From Gymnopus androsaceus JB14 (Eukaryota; Basidiomycota; Agaricomycetes; Agaricales; Omphalotaceae): a stretch of DNA of 64,000 bases. The notes beneath the pieces are model-generated. The model did not search any database. It worked only from the letters and a program-made list of their open reading frames with translations, and had not been told where the DNA came from. This document shows positions 24,603 through 36,366 of this stretch, in pieces. The stretch is taken from the NCBI GenBank assembly GCA_009733575.1, contig ML769384.1:561257-625256 (forward strand), given 5' to 3'. The translations under genes and the position numbers were made by a program. How positions within the stretch are numbered: the stretch's first letter is position 1; each line of letters begins with the position of its first letter.

Positions 24603-24982
24603 TTACCGAGCCCAAGGAAGGACTTGTTTCAATTCGCGCCGGCCAAGCTTCAACTTTTCCTCGATGGCAACCTGCAAGGTGTTAGAGGCAGCTAGCATTA
24701 CAGAAAAAGAACGTACCACATCCGTCAAGTTTTTATTTCGTTCAAATTCGCTGCGAACCCAGCCAAGTGTCTCTTGACGCGTACTGGAGTCTGGAATAGC
24801 TGAGAGGGAAATTAGCTACATATTGTTATCGACTGCAATTTTTCAAGTTACCTCTGCATGCGCGAACTGCGAATCTATAGAAGTCTTATATTAAAAATTA
24901 TAAAAAGTTATTGATTGAACAGCTAACCTATACAAGTCCAAAACTTGTTTTTTGAGCAGAAAATGCTTAAGAGTAAGATGTG
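24603..24982 (-). CDS. LYR-motif protein 2 (LYRM2-like), four small exons
   Basis: None of its exons is long enough to stand out as an open frame. Four exons splice in frame to MTLTHLTLKHFLLKKQVLDL YRFAVRACRAIPD, then STRQETLGWVRSEFERNKNL TDVVAIEEKLKLGRRELKQV LPWAR-stop, about 78 residues. The LYR motif (LDLYR plus downstream F) and the RSEFERNK...TDV...EEKLK...RRELKQ block match LYRM2. LYR proteins bind mitochondrial acyl carrier protein and assist assembly of respiratory complexes, LYRM2 being linked to complex I. The N-terminus is amphipathic and fits mitochondrial import. Introns are about 45-55 nt with good borders. It is divergent to the gene at 25052, with 69 bp between. Confidence 0.8.
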
Positions 24983-25051
24983 TCAGAGTCATAAGTGTTT
25001 TCTCTTGTTAGGTTGGTCTAATTCAGCCGAAATCATTTTGCCACCAACATC

Positions 25052-28000
25052 ATGGCGACTCCTCCAGATGAGCCAGACGTCGCTGAGCTGAGCTCTGTGT
25101 CCTCTCAAAAATCAACGCAATCTCCCCCAGAGATTTCCGCAAATGAAGACCTAATTCAGGATTCTTCTTCTCCTCCTCGTTCCCTCAGAATATATCCTCG
25201 TCCTCAACTTCTTGCTTTATCTAAATCTCCTCTCATATGTGTGCCTCCAAACATGCCAGAATTGAAGGAATGGTTTGGGTGAGTCTGCTTTCTCCTCTCC
25301 AAGTTCAATTCCGACATCTTTTGCTCTCAAAAGGTCGGAAAATGAGCAAAATCTCTCAAAGAAAGACTCTGAGCCGACAACTCCAAACAGTGGCCGTGAA
25401 CGACGGTGAAATCCTTTAATGAATTTGTTTTACATCCTCTCACTTCTCCTCCAGCTTCAGACGCGATGCCGACGAGAATGGTACGTCGTCGGACCATTCA
25501 TATGCATCAGTTCCATCATCTCAGTTGTTTTCTAGAACTGCCTGCTCGACCTTCCTTCCGTTCTTCACTAACGCAGCCCTCACAAATGGGCAACTTTAAA
25601 CACCAGTCCTTGCGTGCAGAAGCAGACCGAGAAGGCCAAGAAAGACTCCGTAATGCAAGTCGGAAATATAGCTGTTCCAAGTAGAAATCTCACTCTTGTC
25701 TTCCAGCTCTCCGAAAAGTTTGACAGAGATCGCTTGGGATTGCCTCTTTCCACTCTCCGGACTACCAAAGAAAGAAGCATTGCACCTCATCTTGCTTCCG
25801 GTTCAACACGAGTTTCAACAACGCAAGCTCAAGGGACCATAGCTGCACGTCGTGCGGAGACGCGAGAAGCCTCCAAGAAGAAAGCAGGTGAATCTGGTGA
25901 GGACTGGAGAAGAGGTATGCCCTTATCTATTTTGGCTGTCATCTACTAATAATCTTCCAGGTGCGGATACTCGTCGACCTGAGCGTAAGTATTCTACTTG
26001 AAAGAGAGAGAAACAAAATTAATTTTACTATAGGGAACGACCGAGGAGATCGCGAAGAACGTCCAAGATCTCGTTCTCGTCATCGACGGGACCCATCTCC
26101 TACGAGACGCGAACGCGAAGGAAAGGAAAGAGAAAAGGAAAGGGAGGACTACAGACGGGAGCGCGCCGAAAGAGATCGTGATGATGATGATGACTCAAGG
26201 AGGTGGAGAGATGATGGCCGAAGGGACGAGAGAATAGCTGCAAGACGAGAACGCGAGCGTGGTCCCAATGCAAAAGACAAGGACTCTACGTCTAGTAATC
26301 CGAGTCGTTGGACAATCGTCGAGGACCGTGATTCGAGGTCAAAGCGCAATGCTGGGAGAGATAAGAAGACGGTGGCTGAAGAAGGCAGAGTCGATGACCG
26401 TCGTGCAGACCGCGAGAACCGTGAAAAGGAGAAGGAACCCGCTTGGATGGATACTTATGTTCCGTCCCCTTCTAGCGGAGGAGGGATCCTTGGCGCTAAA
26501 GGTGCCGAAGGAGAACTTGATGGTATTCAAGCTTGGAAGAAGAACATGAAGGAGAAGGAGCAAAAGCTGAACAAGCCTGCTCCAGCGTCTTCCGGAGCTG
26601 AACCATCCAAAGCTCCCGTCAAATCCGCTGAAGCGGAGGAGCCTATGGATGAAATTCAGCGTTTCAAGAAGATGATGGAAATGGCTCAGAAGCAAAGCCC
26701 GGACTCTCCGATGGTTGTAGGTCCTATCCTTGGTCCCGCAGATGCTTCAAACCCGTCTACTCAAGGTAAGCAATTGGCAATTATATCATTCGTTTATATT
26801 GACTTTGTTGGTAGACAATGAACCCGTCGCAGTGCCCCGAACTTCAGAGTCAGCTTCTAATGCGTCGGACCTTGCTGCTGCTCCATCTAAACATGACATT
26901 CCCTCCGCGTCCGATCCCTCGCGTTCCCTGCTTTCCCTGCTCAACTCGAACAACGAATCTACTTCTCACTCGCCTGTAAATATTGATTCCGGCGTCTCTA
27001 AACTACATTCCCGCCTACCGCTCGCTGATAGCTCTGGTGACCGAAGCAATAACGATACTACTTTCAACCCTCCCCAAGGCTCTCGTCTTCTGGCTCTTGG
27101 TAGTCGGGCCCCTGCGAAGCCAGTAGCTCCCAACTCACAATTTCTCTCCTCCGCGATTCCTAACGGCGGCCCGCCATCGACGACATCGTCCAAACCTCAG
27201 CTTACAGGATTCTCCAACCTTGCTAATCCTCTTGCTCTGATGACGGATAGCTCAAAGGCCGCACCACGTACACCCTCTGGTTTCTCGCCATTCGAAGAAC
27301 AGCGTGAACTAGGCGATGCTTTACGACGTCCAATGGGAGAACGAACTCCATATACGAACGATCCTAACGGTTTATGGCCCGATTCTTCTCCCCTCGACCC
27401 CTCTACTGCAGGTCATGCTATTGGAAAGGGTAGTCGCTTTGCCAAATTCTTCGATGGGAAAGGGAAGGAAGCACCACTCGGTGCACCGAGTGTTCCCAAA
27501 GCCCCTACTCCCGTACGGCTTCGTTTCTTCTTCCCCAGGTCCGCATATGAGACCGGAAAGCGGTTTCGGGAACATGTCGAACCCAAATCTTGAGCAACAT
27601 AGGACCGTCGATGATCTATTTGCTAAATTGAATATGCTACAGGTCAGCTGTCTTTCTCCAAATTCTCTCTCATGGGCTCCCTTGATTAACCATCTCCTTT
27701 CCACAGGGCCAGCGTGGTGTTCCAGGTCCCAACTCAACACCAATGAACCACGTACCATTCGGCCAACAAACTCAAAGCCAATTGCATTCACTGCAGCAGC
27801 AGCAACAGCTGCAGAATCAGCTTCATAATGCACGGCTTGAGCCCCTGTATGAGAGTCGGAACTTCATGCCGGACAACTTGGTCCCTGGCCTTCGGTCTGC
27901 GCCGCCACCGCGAAACCGGGAAAATGGCGGGATGTTCGCCGCTGATCCTTTGGACGACGCACTGCTTCTCAATGCTCAGCAGCGCCTACCAGTCCAGCAA

Positions 28001-28708
28001 CAGAGGGTCGTTGAACAGATGTATGCCGGTTCGATCCCGGCTGCTTACGCTCAGCAGCAAGTTGCTCGCAATGCGGCAGGAATACCGGTGCAATTACCCC
28101 AGTTCCGTGGCGGTCCTTCGCCTGTATCTGCTCAGCAAAGCCTTTTGCATGGTGTGCAACAACAGAGACTGCCTCCTGGCTTAGCCAACCTGGGTGGTCG
28201 ACCTCCCCATGACCCTGCGCAATTCGGAATCCCTGGGCCCATACACAACGGTCTGCATATGAACGGTCCTCCTCAGCAACAGCAACAAGCCTTTAACAAC
28301 TTCCACCCTGCTGCTGGTGGTTTTGCAGGTCCACAGGCCCCGTTGCGCCCTCCCGCTCATCAGCTTCAGGCCGCAGTGAACCATCATCAACTGGCGAACT
28401 TGGGGCATCCAGGCAATTTAGATGCTCGCCCAAACCAACATGCACAGCTGTTGGCGATGAGCGGCCTTGGTGGAGGTGGCGGTATGCGAAATGTCAGCGG
28501 TGGTGGATTCAATCATCAGTCGGGAACCTCTCTCCAAAATCCAATGCTTGGTATGCGCCCGCAGGCTCAACAACAACAACCAATTCACCCTCAAATGCTC
28601 CCTCATCATCTCCTTCCTCCGCATCTTCAGCAGGTTCCCCCTGGGCCTAGCAGCCAAACGAGTACGCAGGAGCTGATGGCCCTTCTTATGGGTACTCATA
28701 GGGATTAA
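25052..28708 (+). CDS. eIF4E-transporter (4E-T)-like protein
   Basis: A disordered, about 1000-residue protein. Near residue 48 is YPRPQLL, a canonical YX4L-phi eIF4E-binding site, followed by ALSKSPLICVPPNMPELKEW FG. Then LSEKFDRDRLGLPLSTLR, an Arg/Asp/Glu-rich block like RS/RD proteins, SSGGGILGAKGAEGELDGIQ AWKK, and SRFAKFFDGKGKE, which resembles the cup/4E-T homology segment. A Gln-rich low-complexity tail has many QQQ runs. 4E-T proteins carry eIF4E to P-bodies and repress translation of their mRNAs. Several introns are needed. Frame problems are seen near 27516 (CCCGTACGGCTTCG, one base too many before GFVSSPGPHMRP) and around 25540-25690. I infer 4E-T from motif order; a fungal eIF4E-binding protein of another class is the main alternative. 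Confidence 0.7.
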
Positions 28709-31700
28709 CCTCCGTCGCATCACCTCACCTTTCTGGCCCTGTTCTACCCATGTATCATTCCCGACCATTTTTTTTTCTCGTACAGTATATTCATCTTCAT
28801 CCAACTTTGTTCAATGCTTCGCAACATAATATAAAGTTCATATCTTCTTTCTCTTCAGGTTTCTGGCGCAGACAGCCCCGGCTGTAGATCTTAAATATCT
28901 ACTGATCAACGAATGCTATCTTGTACTGAGATATGTGTGTGACCTAACGGCTATACCCTATTTAACCGTTGCCCCATTCGCTGTGAGGAGATGCGAATTG
29001 TGATATTTGTGAAAACGGACCTCCAGCGGATCGTGTCGTAGCGATTTGTGTATTCATCTTCCCGAATCACAGTCACAGTGAAATGTGAAATATGTCGAAT
29101 AAGCCCCGGACAGCCTCCATGGACGCCGCAGAAATATTTCTCTCTGAGAACAGCTTGCTCAATAACTTATATAGTTCCCCCAAGTGTTCAAGGTCTTGTC
29201 TTTCCAAAACCTCAAGCGCTCAAGCCTAAAATTACTCTTCAAGGTTCCAAATTGGATGAGCAGGCGAGGGCGCGCATCGGCTTTATGTGGCGCCCTGTAC
29301 CGCTGCCTTGGTTTGTCCCGGTTCGCTTAATATGAGGCTATTTCTTCTAGTCTCTGCTACCTCGGGTTCCAAGTTCCATATGTGTCTGAGATATCACAGA
29401 TTCATCAATTTTCGTTGATGTCGGACCCGATACAGCCCCAATTCTGGTAGTTCTCTTGTTCTCAAATATAGTTTTGTATCTACATATATATCGGAGGTCT
29501 GACGATGCCCTCACGCGACGTCGCTCAGTATGTTGCTCCACTTGAAATGTGCTTGGTCGGCGTTCCGCGCTCATGGGATTAACTTAGCTATCGCCGCTGT
29601 CGGGTAAGGTCAAGGTAAAACATATTGTACCACCAAGCACGCCTTTTGCGTCGGCTTCTGCAGCTGCGTACGCGCATATAAGCACATATTTAGACGTCAT
29701 TGCTCTGCTATGACGAAGTTGTAGTAGCGTCCCTGGCGGACCAAGTTCCCTGTCGCTGATTCAAGGTCCTGAAGAAGTGGAGGGCAGCAACTCGTCAGGA
29801 GAATTAAACCTCAACAATCTACTGGGCCATACTTTCCATTTGGTTGTCAAAACCGTTGATCACGGCGCTACTTACCAACGATCTAGCTCCTGTACAGTAA
29901 AAGTATTCTGGAAAACATATGTACTGCTTTGAATAAATGCCAAAATAAAATTGCGCATGCTGGTTCGATCTGCTGTAAATCTGTAAAAATGCTCTCGGAT
30001 TCATGACACTGTGACACTCCCGTTCTACCGCGAAGGAATCTACAAGGACGATGAATATCCTTATTACTCTTGGATGTAGGTTTGCATGGAGTGATATACA
30101 TACTCAGCGCATAACCTTTTTTCTAGATTCTAGCGGCGTAAAAGTTTAATCAGATACTTCCTTACTTCCAGTACTTGTATGATGTGAATATCCTGGTCGG
30201 CGGTTTAATTCCCTACATACCAGTGCAATACAGAAAGGAGTAGAGGCTGGAGCATAGCACCCGCAATGAAATTGTAGTATGGGTTTTAGGACAGAACGAC
30301 GTAGTATTAAGGAACGGTCCATTCTTCCTTCAGCCTCTGCATATACTCTCCAGCAGCGGCACCACGGATGATATCCGGTAATCAGGTGGGATCGCCTGTG
30401 GCTTGTTATGGTACTTGTTCACAATTCCTGGAAAGGAACCGAAACGTAGATCAATGCTTGGGCTTGAGAGAAGGCAACCAGGTCCGTCAGAAGGATGTGT
30501 CTGCGTCCGAGGAGCGAAGCACACGACTGAATCTTGCTCTTTGTTCATTGTCCGTTTTGTGAACAAAGGAGAAGCCGAGGCGCACGCGTTCATCATTGTC
30601 GACAGTATCCGACTGTAAGGAGCCTTAACAAGAGCTTCAACTGCTTGCGAGTACAATTGGCGTCCATGCAATACAAGGGAGTACAATAATTGTTACTTAC
30701 TGCGGTGATTCAACTTTGTCAGGCATTTCCGCCGTCGCAGATAGCTTTACGGATGGATCGCTTCTGGTACATAGAGGATAAGCTCTGTGCAATTAAAACT
30801 ATTAGCTAACAAATGAAAGAATCCCCTAGGGCTTTTTGGCGGCTGAACCAACGAATGAGATACCGGCCCATGTGTCACACCTCAATGACAATAGCCAACG
30901 TTGAGTGAATCCTCGCTAGAAGGCAAGAGATGCAAGCACCTCGACAATTCTTGCTGCCAGACGCAACTAGATTAATTTAACCTAAACATCCAATGATGCG
31001 AGCCAGGGATGTAAAAGACCTGTGTCTTTTTTGACGTGGTGCCGCCGAGTTTTAGTTTGTAACTCGGAACCTTGGAGTTTGGAAGAATAGGAAAGGATGC
31101 GTCCTATCAGTCTTTTTTATCTGTCTAGAACGCGGGGAGGATAGTTGGCTAAGTGACAGATTAATGCGGCAATCGAGTTACCTTTTGCCCGCCACTGGCA
31201 ACAATTTGTAGAAGTCCAATACACTCATCCTGGTCCCAGTGAGAGGATGATACTTACTTGAGTACGTGAGATCAGGGTAAAAAAAGTGATAGATGCCCAT
31301 AAATATGCTATGATCTTGGGCGATAAGAGTGATTGATGGAAGGGTTTATGTGACTCTGAATCCGTATACGCCCACCATCTCACGTTTGCAATGATGATGG
31401 GTCTGAGTGAGAACCGGAACTGCTTCACCGAAGGGTCGAATAAAAGAAAGAAAAATGTAGGAGAGCTACGCTGAGAGCGCAAACGGTGGAAACAAGAGGA
31501 GCAAGCGAAGAAAGGGAGCGACTTGCCGTTAGCTAGAATGATAACCAATTTAGGCCTTCCGGACTTGAAAAACGTAGACGGAGAACCCTTACATAAGAGG
31601 AGCCAAGGAATCGGCGAAATGTCGAAAAATTCTCTGCCTGCAGGCAGGAAACGTGTTGTACAAGTAAGTTATCAAAACAGGACGTGAACTATCCGAACTT

Positions 31701-32543
31701 GCCAATAGCCCTGATCAAAGGGACAAGCGAAGCACGCTGCAAACGCATTGCTGAGCCTTCAAAAGCTGCCTGTCGTAGAACCGACACAACCTCCCCCACT
31801 TGCAATCCTTCACAGCTCGACGATACCAGGACGTCAAGCGCGTGCTGGTATTGCTGCGGTCTAATTCTACATCCCTCCTCTCCTCGACGACACGTCTCTG
31901 ATCTTCGAGAGAGATAATATTTCCTAGACAAGCACTCACTCCAGTCATTCATTCGTTCATTCCGACCACTTAATTCCGTGTTTCTGGGTGCAAAAAGCGA
32001 CAAATTAATTTCTGTCTCTGCTGATTGTGTTGTTGGAACGGAAACACTTGGTGAGTCTCGGAGAATATGATTAATAAAGGACAATACTGACCGCGATCGA
32101 CTCATCCAGGGCGCATACAAAAGCAAATTTCTGAAAGACAAAAGGTGAGCTATTCTGACGTCTAGATAGTTTGTAGAATAGAAAACGTGTTCCGGTGAAG
32201 GCCGAAAAAGGAAATAGATTCTCATCCACGGCTGCAGTCCCAGTGATGGTATCGATGGGTTACGGCATTCGGCAGTGCCACTATAATTTTACGACAGCTC
32301 GCCCTTTTCTTTCTTCTTGACGTCGAGGATAGAGACTTCTGTGCTCGACGTGAAATCCCTTCTTCACGATTTTAAACGTTTACCAACGACCTCTTTTTTT
32401 TTTTCTTCATTTCTTTTCTGGCTTGTGCCAATCATATGACTTGCATTTTTCTCGCAGTGAGTTTGTGTATTTGTGTTATTTAATTATTATTATTATTTCG
32501 TTCCGTCTCATTTTCTTCCGATTTCTCCTTCTTCTCAATTATC
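28709..32543. other. Gene-poor 3.8 kb with one pseudogene
   Basis: Apart from the decayed gene at 30307-30660, I see no supported gene. Open frames up to 178 codons (31689-32225, minus) have no family features and run through Ser/Arg-rich composition. The last 250 bases before 32544 are pyrimidine-rich with T runs and ATT repeats and look like the 5' UTR and promoter of the G1 cyclin gene. Confidence 0.45.
30307..30660 (-). pseudogene. Decayed gene fragment, family unknown
   Basis: Coding-like blocks lie in order but in different frames: APYSRILST, then DNDERVRLGFSFVHKTDNEQ RARFSRVLRSSDADT, then LTDLVAFSQAQALIYVSVPF QEL, then NKYHNKPQAIPPDYR, then DIIRGAAAGEYMQRLKEEWT VP-stop. The shifts between blocks are of one or two bases, at about 30601, 30490, 30422 and 30378. 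The codon-like regularity and ordered blocks look like a former gene 3' end, and no upstream exons are clear. I do not recognise the family. With four shifts in 350 bases it is far more damaged than the single-shift genes elsewhere in the window. Confidence 0.6.
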
Positions 32544-33949
32544 ATGGCTTCTAACAACCATAATTCTAGTCCTCAATCGATCTCCGACTCGATTTCCTCA
32601 GAAATGAAAGACCTCTCCTCCGCCTCAAATCGACACGCTCGAAACTCTCTAATGTACCCTCGGAAACGTCCTTCTCCCCATGGCATTTCCAAATCTCACA
32701 AGTCGCCCATTCTCTCCCAGAACGCGATTCGCAAAACTCCGCGTTCTGCCAAAACCGCCCTCCTCCAGCAGCGTCAGCAGCAATACCGCAGAGACGGTAT
32801 CATCTTGGAAGAAGAATATCGGGAAGATATTCGCTGCTACATGCATGAGATGGAGGTTCGTTCTCGCTTTTATCATTATTCTGCTCTTTTGTCATCTCGC
32901 CCTTGTTCAGAACTACACAATGTCTTCTACTCAGTCCATGGATCAACAGCCTGAGATTCGCTGGCACATGCGACCTTGTTTGGTCGACTTTCTAGTCGAA
33001 ATCCACTTTAGCTTTCGCCTGCGCCCAGAGACACTGTATCTCGCTCTCAACATCGTAGATCGTTACGTCTCTCGCCGCATCGTCTTCATCAAACACTACC
33101 AGCTTGTCGGGTGCGCTGCGCTCTGGATTGCTGCCAAGTTTGAAGATGCCAAAGAGCGTGTGCCGACCGTGCATGATCTTGTGCAGATGTGCCATGACGC
33201 GTACGAAGAATCTGCGTTCCTTCAGATGGAAGGACACGTCCTCTCAACTATCCAGTGGACGCTAGGTCATCCTACCGCCGAGGCATGGTTAAGGCTCATG
33301 TGCTGTGGACCATATATAGAGGAACCAAAGGTGCAACACGTAGCCCGTTTTCTTATGGAGATTACGCTGTTCTACCGCGAGTTTGTCAAATACGCACCTT
33401 CTTCGATTGCTCTAGCAGCGTTGACCCTCGCCCGCTTTCTCTGTGGGAAGCCTTCCTCGAGTATGGGAGGAGACAGATGAATGCGTGGAAATTCTGGATC
33501 TGCTAGACACGCGCCTTGCAAAGCATGTCAGCGATCTATCCGAGGTGCTCGTCAAGAAGTACTCGTATGCATTCTACTCCAAGGCGGCGACATTCGTGGT
33601 ACAATTCTACCTCCAAGGTGGCAAATTTGTCCGTCATCCAATCCCTTCACTGCCAGTCACCCCCACGCGCAGCATCTCTATATCAGCTGTCAGCACACCC
33701 ATGAGCTGCTCGACGTCCATGTCTGACGGGTCTGATGACTTCCCACTCACTCCCGTTACTCCCGCGCTCTATCCTCCTTCCAGCGATTTTGATGACAAGG
33801 AGAACAGGCCGACGGCGTTCGAGCCTGTGTACAACAAACACCGAATCGACAGTCCGTCAGAGCAATTTCTACCTCACGATTTCGTGGCGTTTAGCCGACC
33901 TGTTCTTCATAATCTGAACGTCTCCTCATCCCCACGTGCATTTCCATAG
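32544..33949 (+). CDS. G1/S-specific cyclin (CLN-type)
   Basis: A basic N-terminus leads to the cyclin box: REDIRCYMHEMENYTMSSTQ, MRPCLVDFLVEIHFSFRLRP ETLYLALNIVDRYVSRR, YQLVGCAALWIAAKFEDAKE RVPTVHDLVQMCHDAYEESA and FLQMEGHVLSTIQWTLGHPT AEAWL. The C-terminal fold follows with VKYAPSSIALAALTLARFLC. The tail has TPTRS, SPSEQ and Ser/Pro sites of a likely PEST region and ends SSPRAFP. It would activate Cdc28/Cdc2 at START. MRPCLVDFLVE has Phe where most cyclins have Trp. One extra base near 33457 breaks the frame between LCGKPS and VWEETDECVEILDLLD. One intron follows MHEME. Confidence 0.85.
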
Positions 33950-36366
33950 TCGTCGCATCCAAAACGCATTCTGTATTTCATCCCCGCATCCTTGTCGTCA
34001 TCGTTGTCCTCACCAGTTTCGTGTTCAAAAGATCAGCAAAAATGTAATACCATACACGTCGACCAACCGACACTCCGCGCAATTTTTTTTATCACTCTGT
34101 TTTCTGCACTCTCAATCATCCATGCATTACACTTTCATTCGCAATCTCGTCTCGTATCATCTTTCCTTTCTTCTCATCATCGTCTCGCACCTGCCAATCC
34201 CATCATTATCCAACGCCAGCAGGTTTATACAACCTATCCCCGGGTCGAGGAAACCGGAGTGGGCTATAGCTCTCTCAAGGACAGCTTTATTCTACTGCCT
34301 GCCTTCGTTGGACCTTTTTTTTTTGGTCCTATCCTCACCTTTCCGTATAGAGGTGGCCGCCATATAGCGAGTTTTCAATCCTATCTTTCTATCATAGTCA
34401 TACTTCACTTCTCCTTCTCAACCAACCAGCACTACACTCACTCAACGACTCTTTTCTTGTTACTCTATGCATTCCCATCAATCACCCTCTGCCACTACCC
34501 ATTTTGTTGACATACATCCTTACTCCCCAGTCTTATTACCATTCCCTCCGAATTACAATCCTCTAATAAGGTCGACAGCCTTCCCCCTCCTCTTCATCAT
34601 CATCTTCTCTTGGTCAGATGTGGCCCCGTCGTGTTCGTTCATACTTAAAGTATCCATTATTCTTCATTTTATTTTATTTTATACTTGTTTCTCGCTCTCA
34701 CTGTCCCTCGCCGATCCCCTGGCCCACATTACATATCTCGCCAGTGCCGTGTTCATTCTCCTTGGTATCAAAGCAAAGACGTCTGTTACATCGCTGTTTC
34801 CATAGTACAAGTTTCCTCATCGGCATTTTATCATTAGCATTTCTGGGTCTTTCACTTGCACAATACATTACCCGGGCTTCCTTCATCGTACATATTTTGA
34901 CTTTTATTTTTATTGTCACCCTTGACCGTAAACAATCCTCCCTCCCCCTTCAATTCCCTACATCTAGCTATATCATCGTGTGGCAACAATCGACTGTCGT
35001 CCTTCATCCCATTTACATCTGTCATGGCGTGTTTTCGAGCGTACTGGTTCTCTGGCCTTACAGGAAACTTTGGCACTGCGGCCCTGGTCGGTCTTTGCGA
35101 ATTCCTCTACTCGCTGGATCCCTTGCGCTCATGCCCGATTCTTGGCTGTTTCTGGAGCTTCAATCTTCTGACTTCAATCTAGGGAGATCAAGAACCACAG
35201 CTTGTTTTGGTTTTGCGCTCGTAACTCCGAGCGCTATCCTTGGCTCGTGTGCGTGCTTCACATGTAAGTATCTGCGATTCAAATCACCAATTTGCCCATT
35301 TTACACTGCAAATGTTCCTTCCCTCTTCCGCCCGGCCATTTCGCGGGAGTCCTCCCTTGATAACAGATATCAGATGTTGTCTTCAAGCTCCAATTGATCA
35401 AGAAATGAATTTGCATCAGACTGAAAACCTTTCAACATGGACGTTTAGGCATGGTACCACAGAACGTTTTACAACATGCCTTGGTGGCGCGTCGACAGCC
35501 AATCTATTACCGAATGAACATTACAGGCGTATCAGTAAATAGGGTACTATTTTCTGGGAAACTAGGTTCAAACCACGTCGGACAACGTAGCTGGCATCAT
35601 GATTTCCGTCCAGGGGGAACTATACATGCAATATAAGATGATGAGAGGAAGGACCGCAATCTGGTAAGATGAACTGGTAACAGAGGAGCTTACGGCCTAG
35701 GCGTTGGACCGCATCTACCAGTGGCGCACACTAGAAGCATACTCTTCCCCTCTTTTCGTAGGCAACTGTTCAATACCTACTGTATCATCCGTGGATAGAA
35801 CGTTTTTCTTTTGTTCGGAGCTTGTAGTGCAAAGCCCGTGGTCGTGGATCTTTCCTTGATTGCGGAGGCTATTCAAAATTCAATATGTATGTTCCTACTC
35901 GATTATAGACAGATGAGAAAAAATGCTTGTTCGATTTTGTTGAAATTTAATGAACGGTTAATATTATAGCCCTATACAGAACAGACGTCTCAGTTCACAG
36001 TTCATCTGCTAGAATATTGTGATGACTCGATCACCGTCGGTTGACCTGTAAGAATTAATTACTCAGAGGGTTATGAAGTCCCAGGGAACGTCAAGACGTC
36101 CTGTGGTATGTATCCTACTGGTGAAAGATCAACAGAAGATTCGGCACCGGTTCTCAATGCTGGGAACAGGGATAGCAACATAACGCCTCACTTCAAGAAT
36201 TAAGAAGGACGTCCCGGTATCAATAAAGTACTAGTAGCGCGTGCTAAGAAATCTTGTTTGCATATAGTTGAGCAGAAAATAAGGATAGATAGGGACCCAC
36301 AATAAACTAGATATGTACATCAGTCATGCTTTCTTTCTCATCTCATTTCGCTCCACGTCGACAGAT
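33950..36366. other. Long pyrimidine-rich flank, no supported gene
   Basis: From 33950 to about 35200 the plus strand is strongly C/T-rich, so it produces long hydrophobic plus-strand open frames (up to 259 codons) that I regard as composition artefacts. It may be the 3' UTR of the G1 cyclin. From 35200 to 36366 nothing is recognised. Confidence 0.45.

Noticed and set aside
29955..29975. GGTTCGATC resembling a tRNA B box.
   Set aside because: No pairing arms or A box at the right spacing on either strand.
31689..32225. A 178-codon minus-strand open frame upstream of the G1 cyclin.
   Set aside because: Composition is Ser/Arg-rich with no domain, and it overlaps the cyclin 5' region.
33992..35397. 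Long plus-strand open frames (up to 259 codons) with many hydrophobic residues.
   Set aside because: They track the C/T-rich composition, overlap one another in several frames and have no family features or splice logic.
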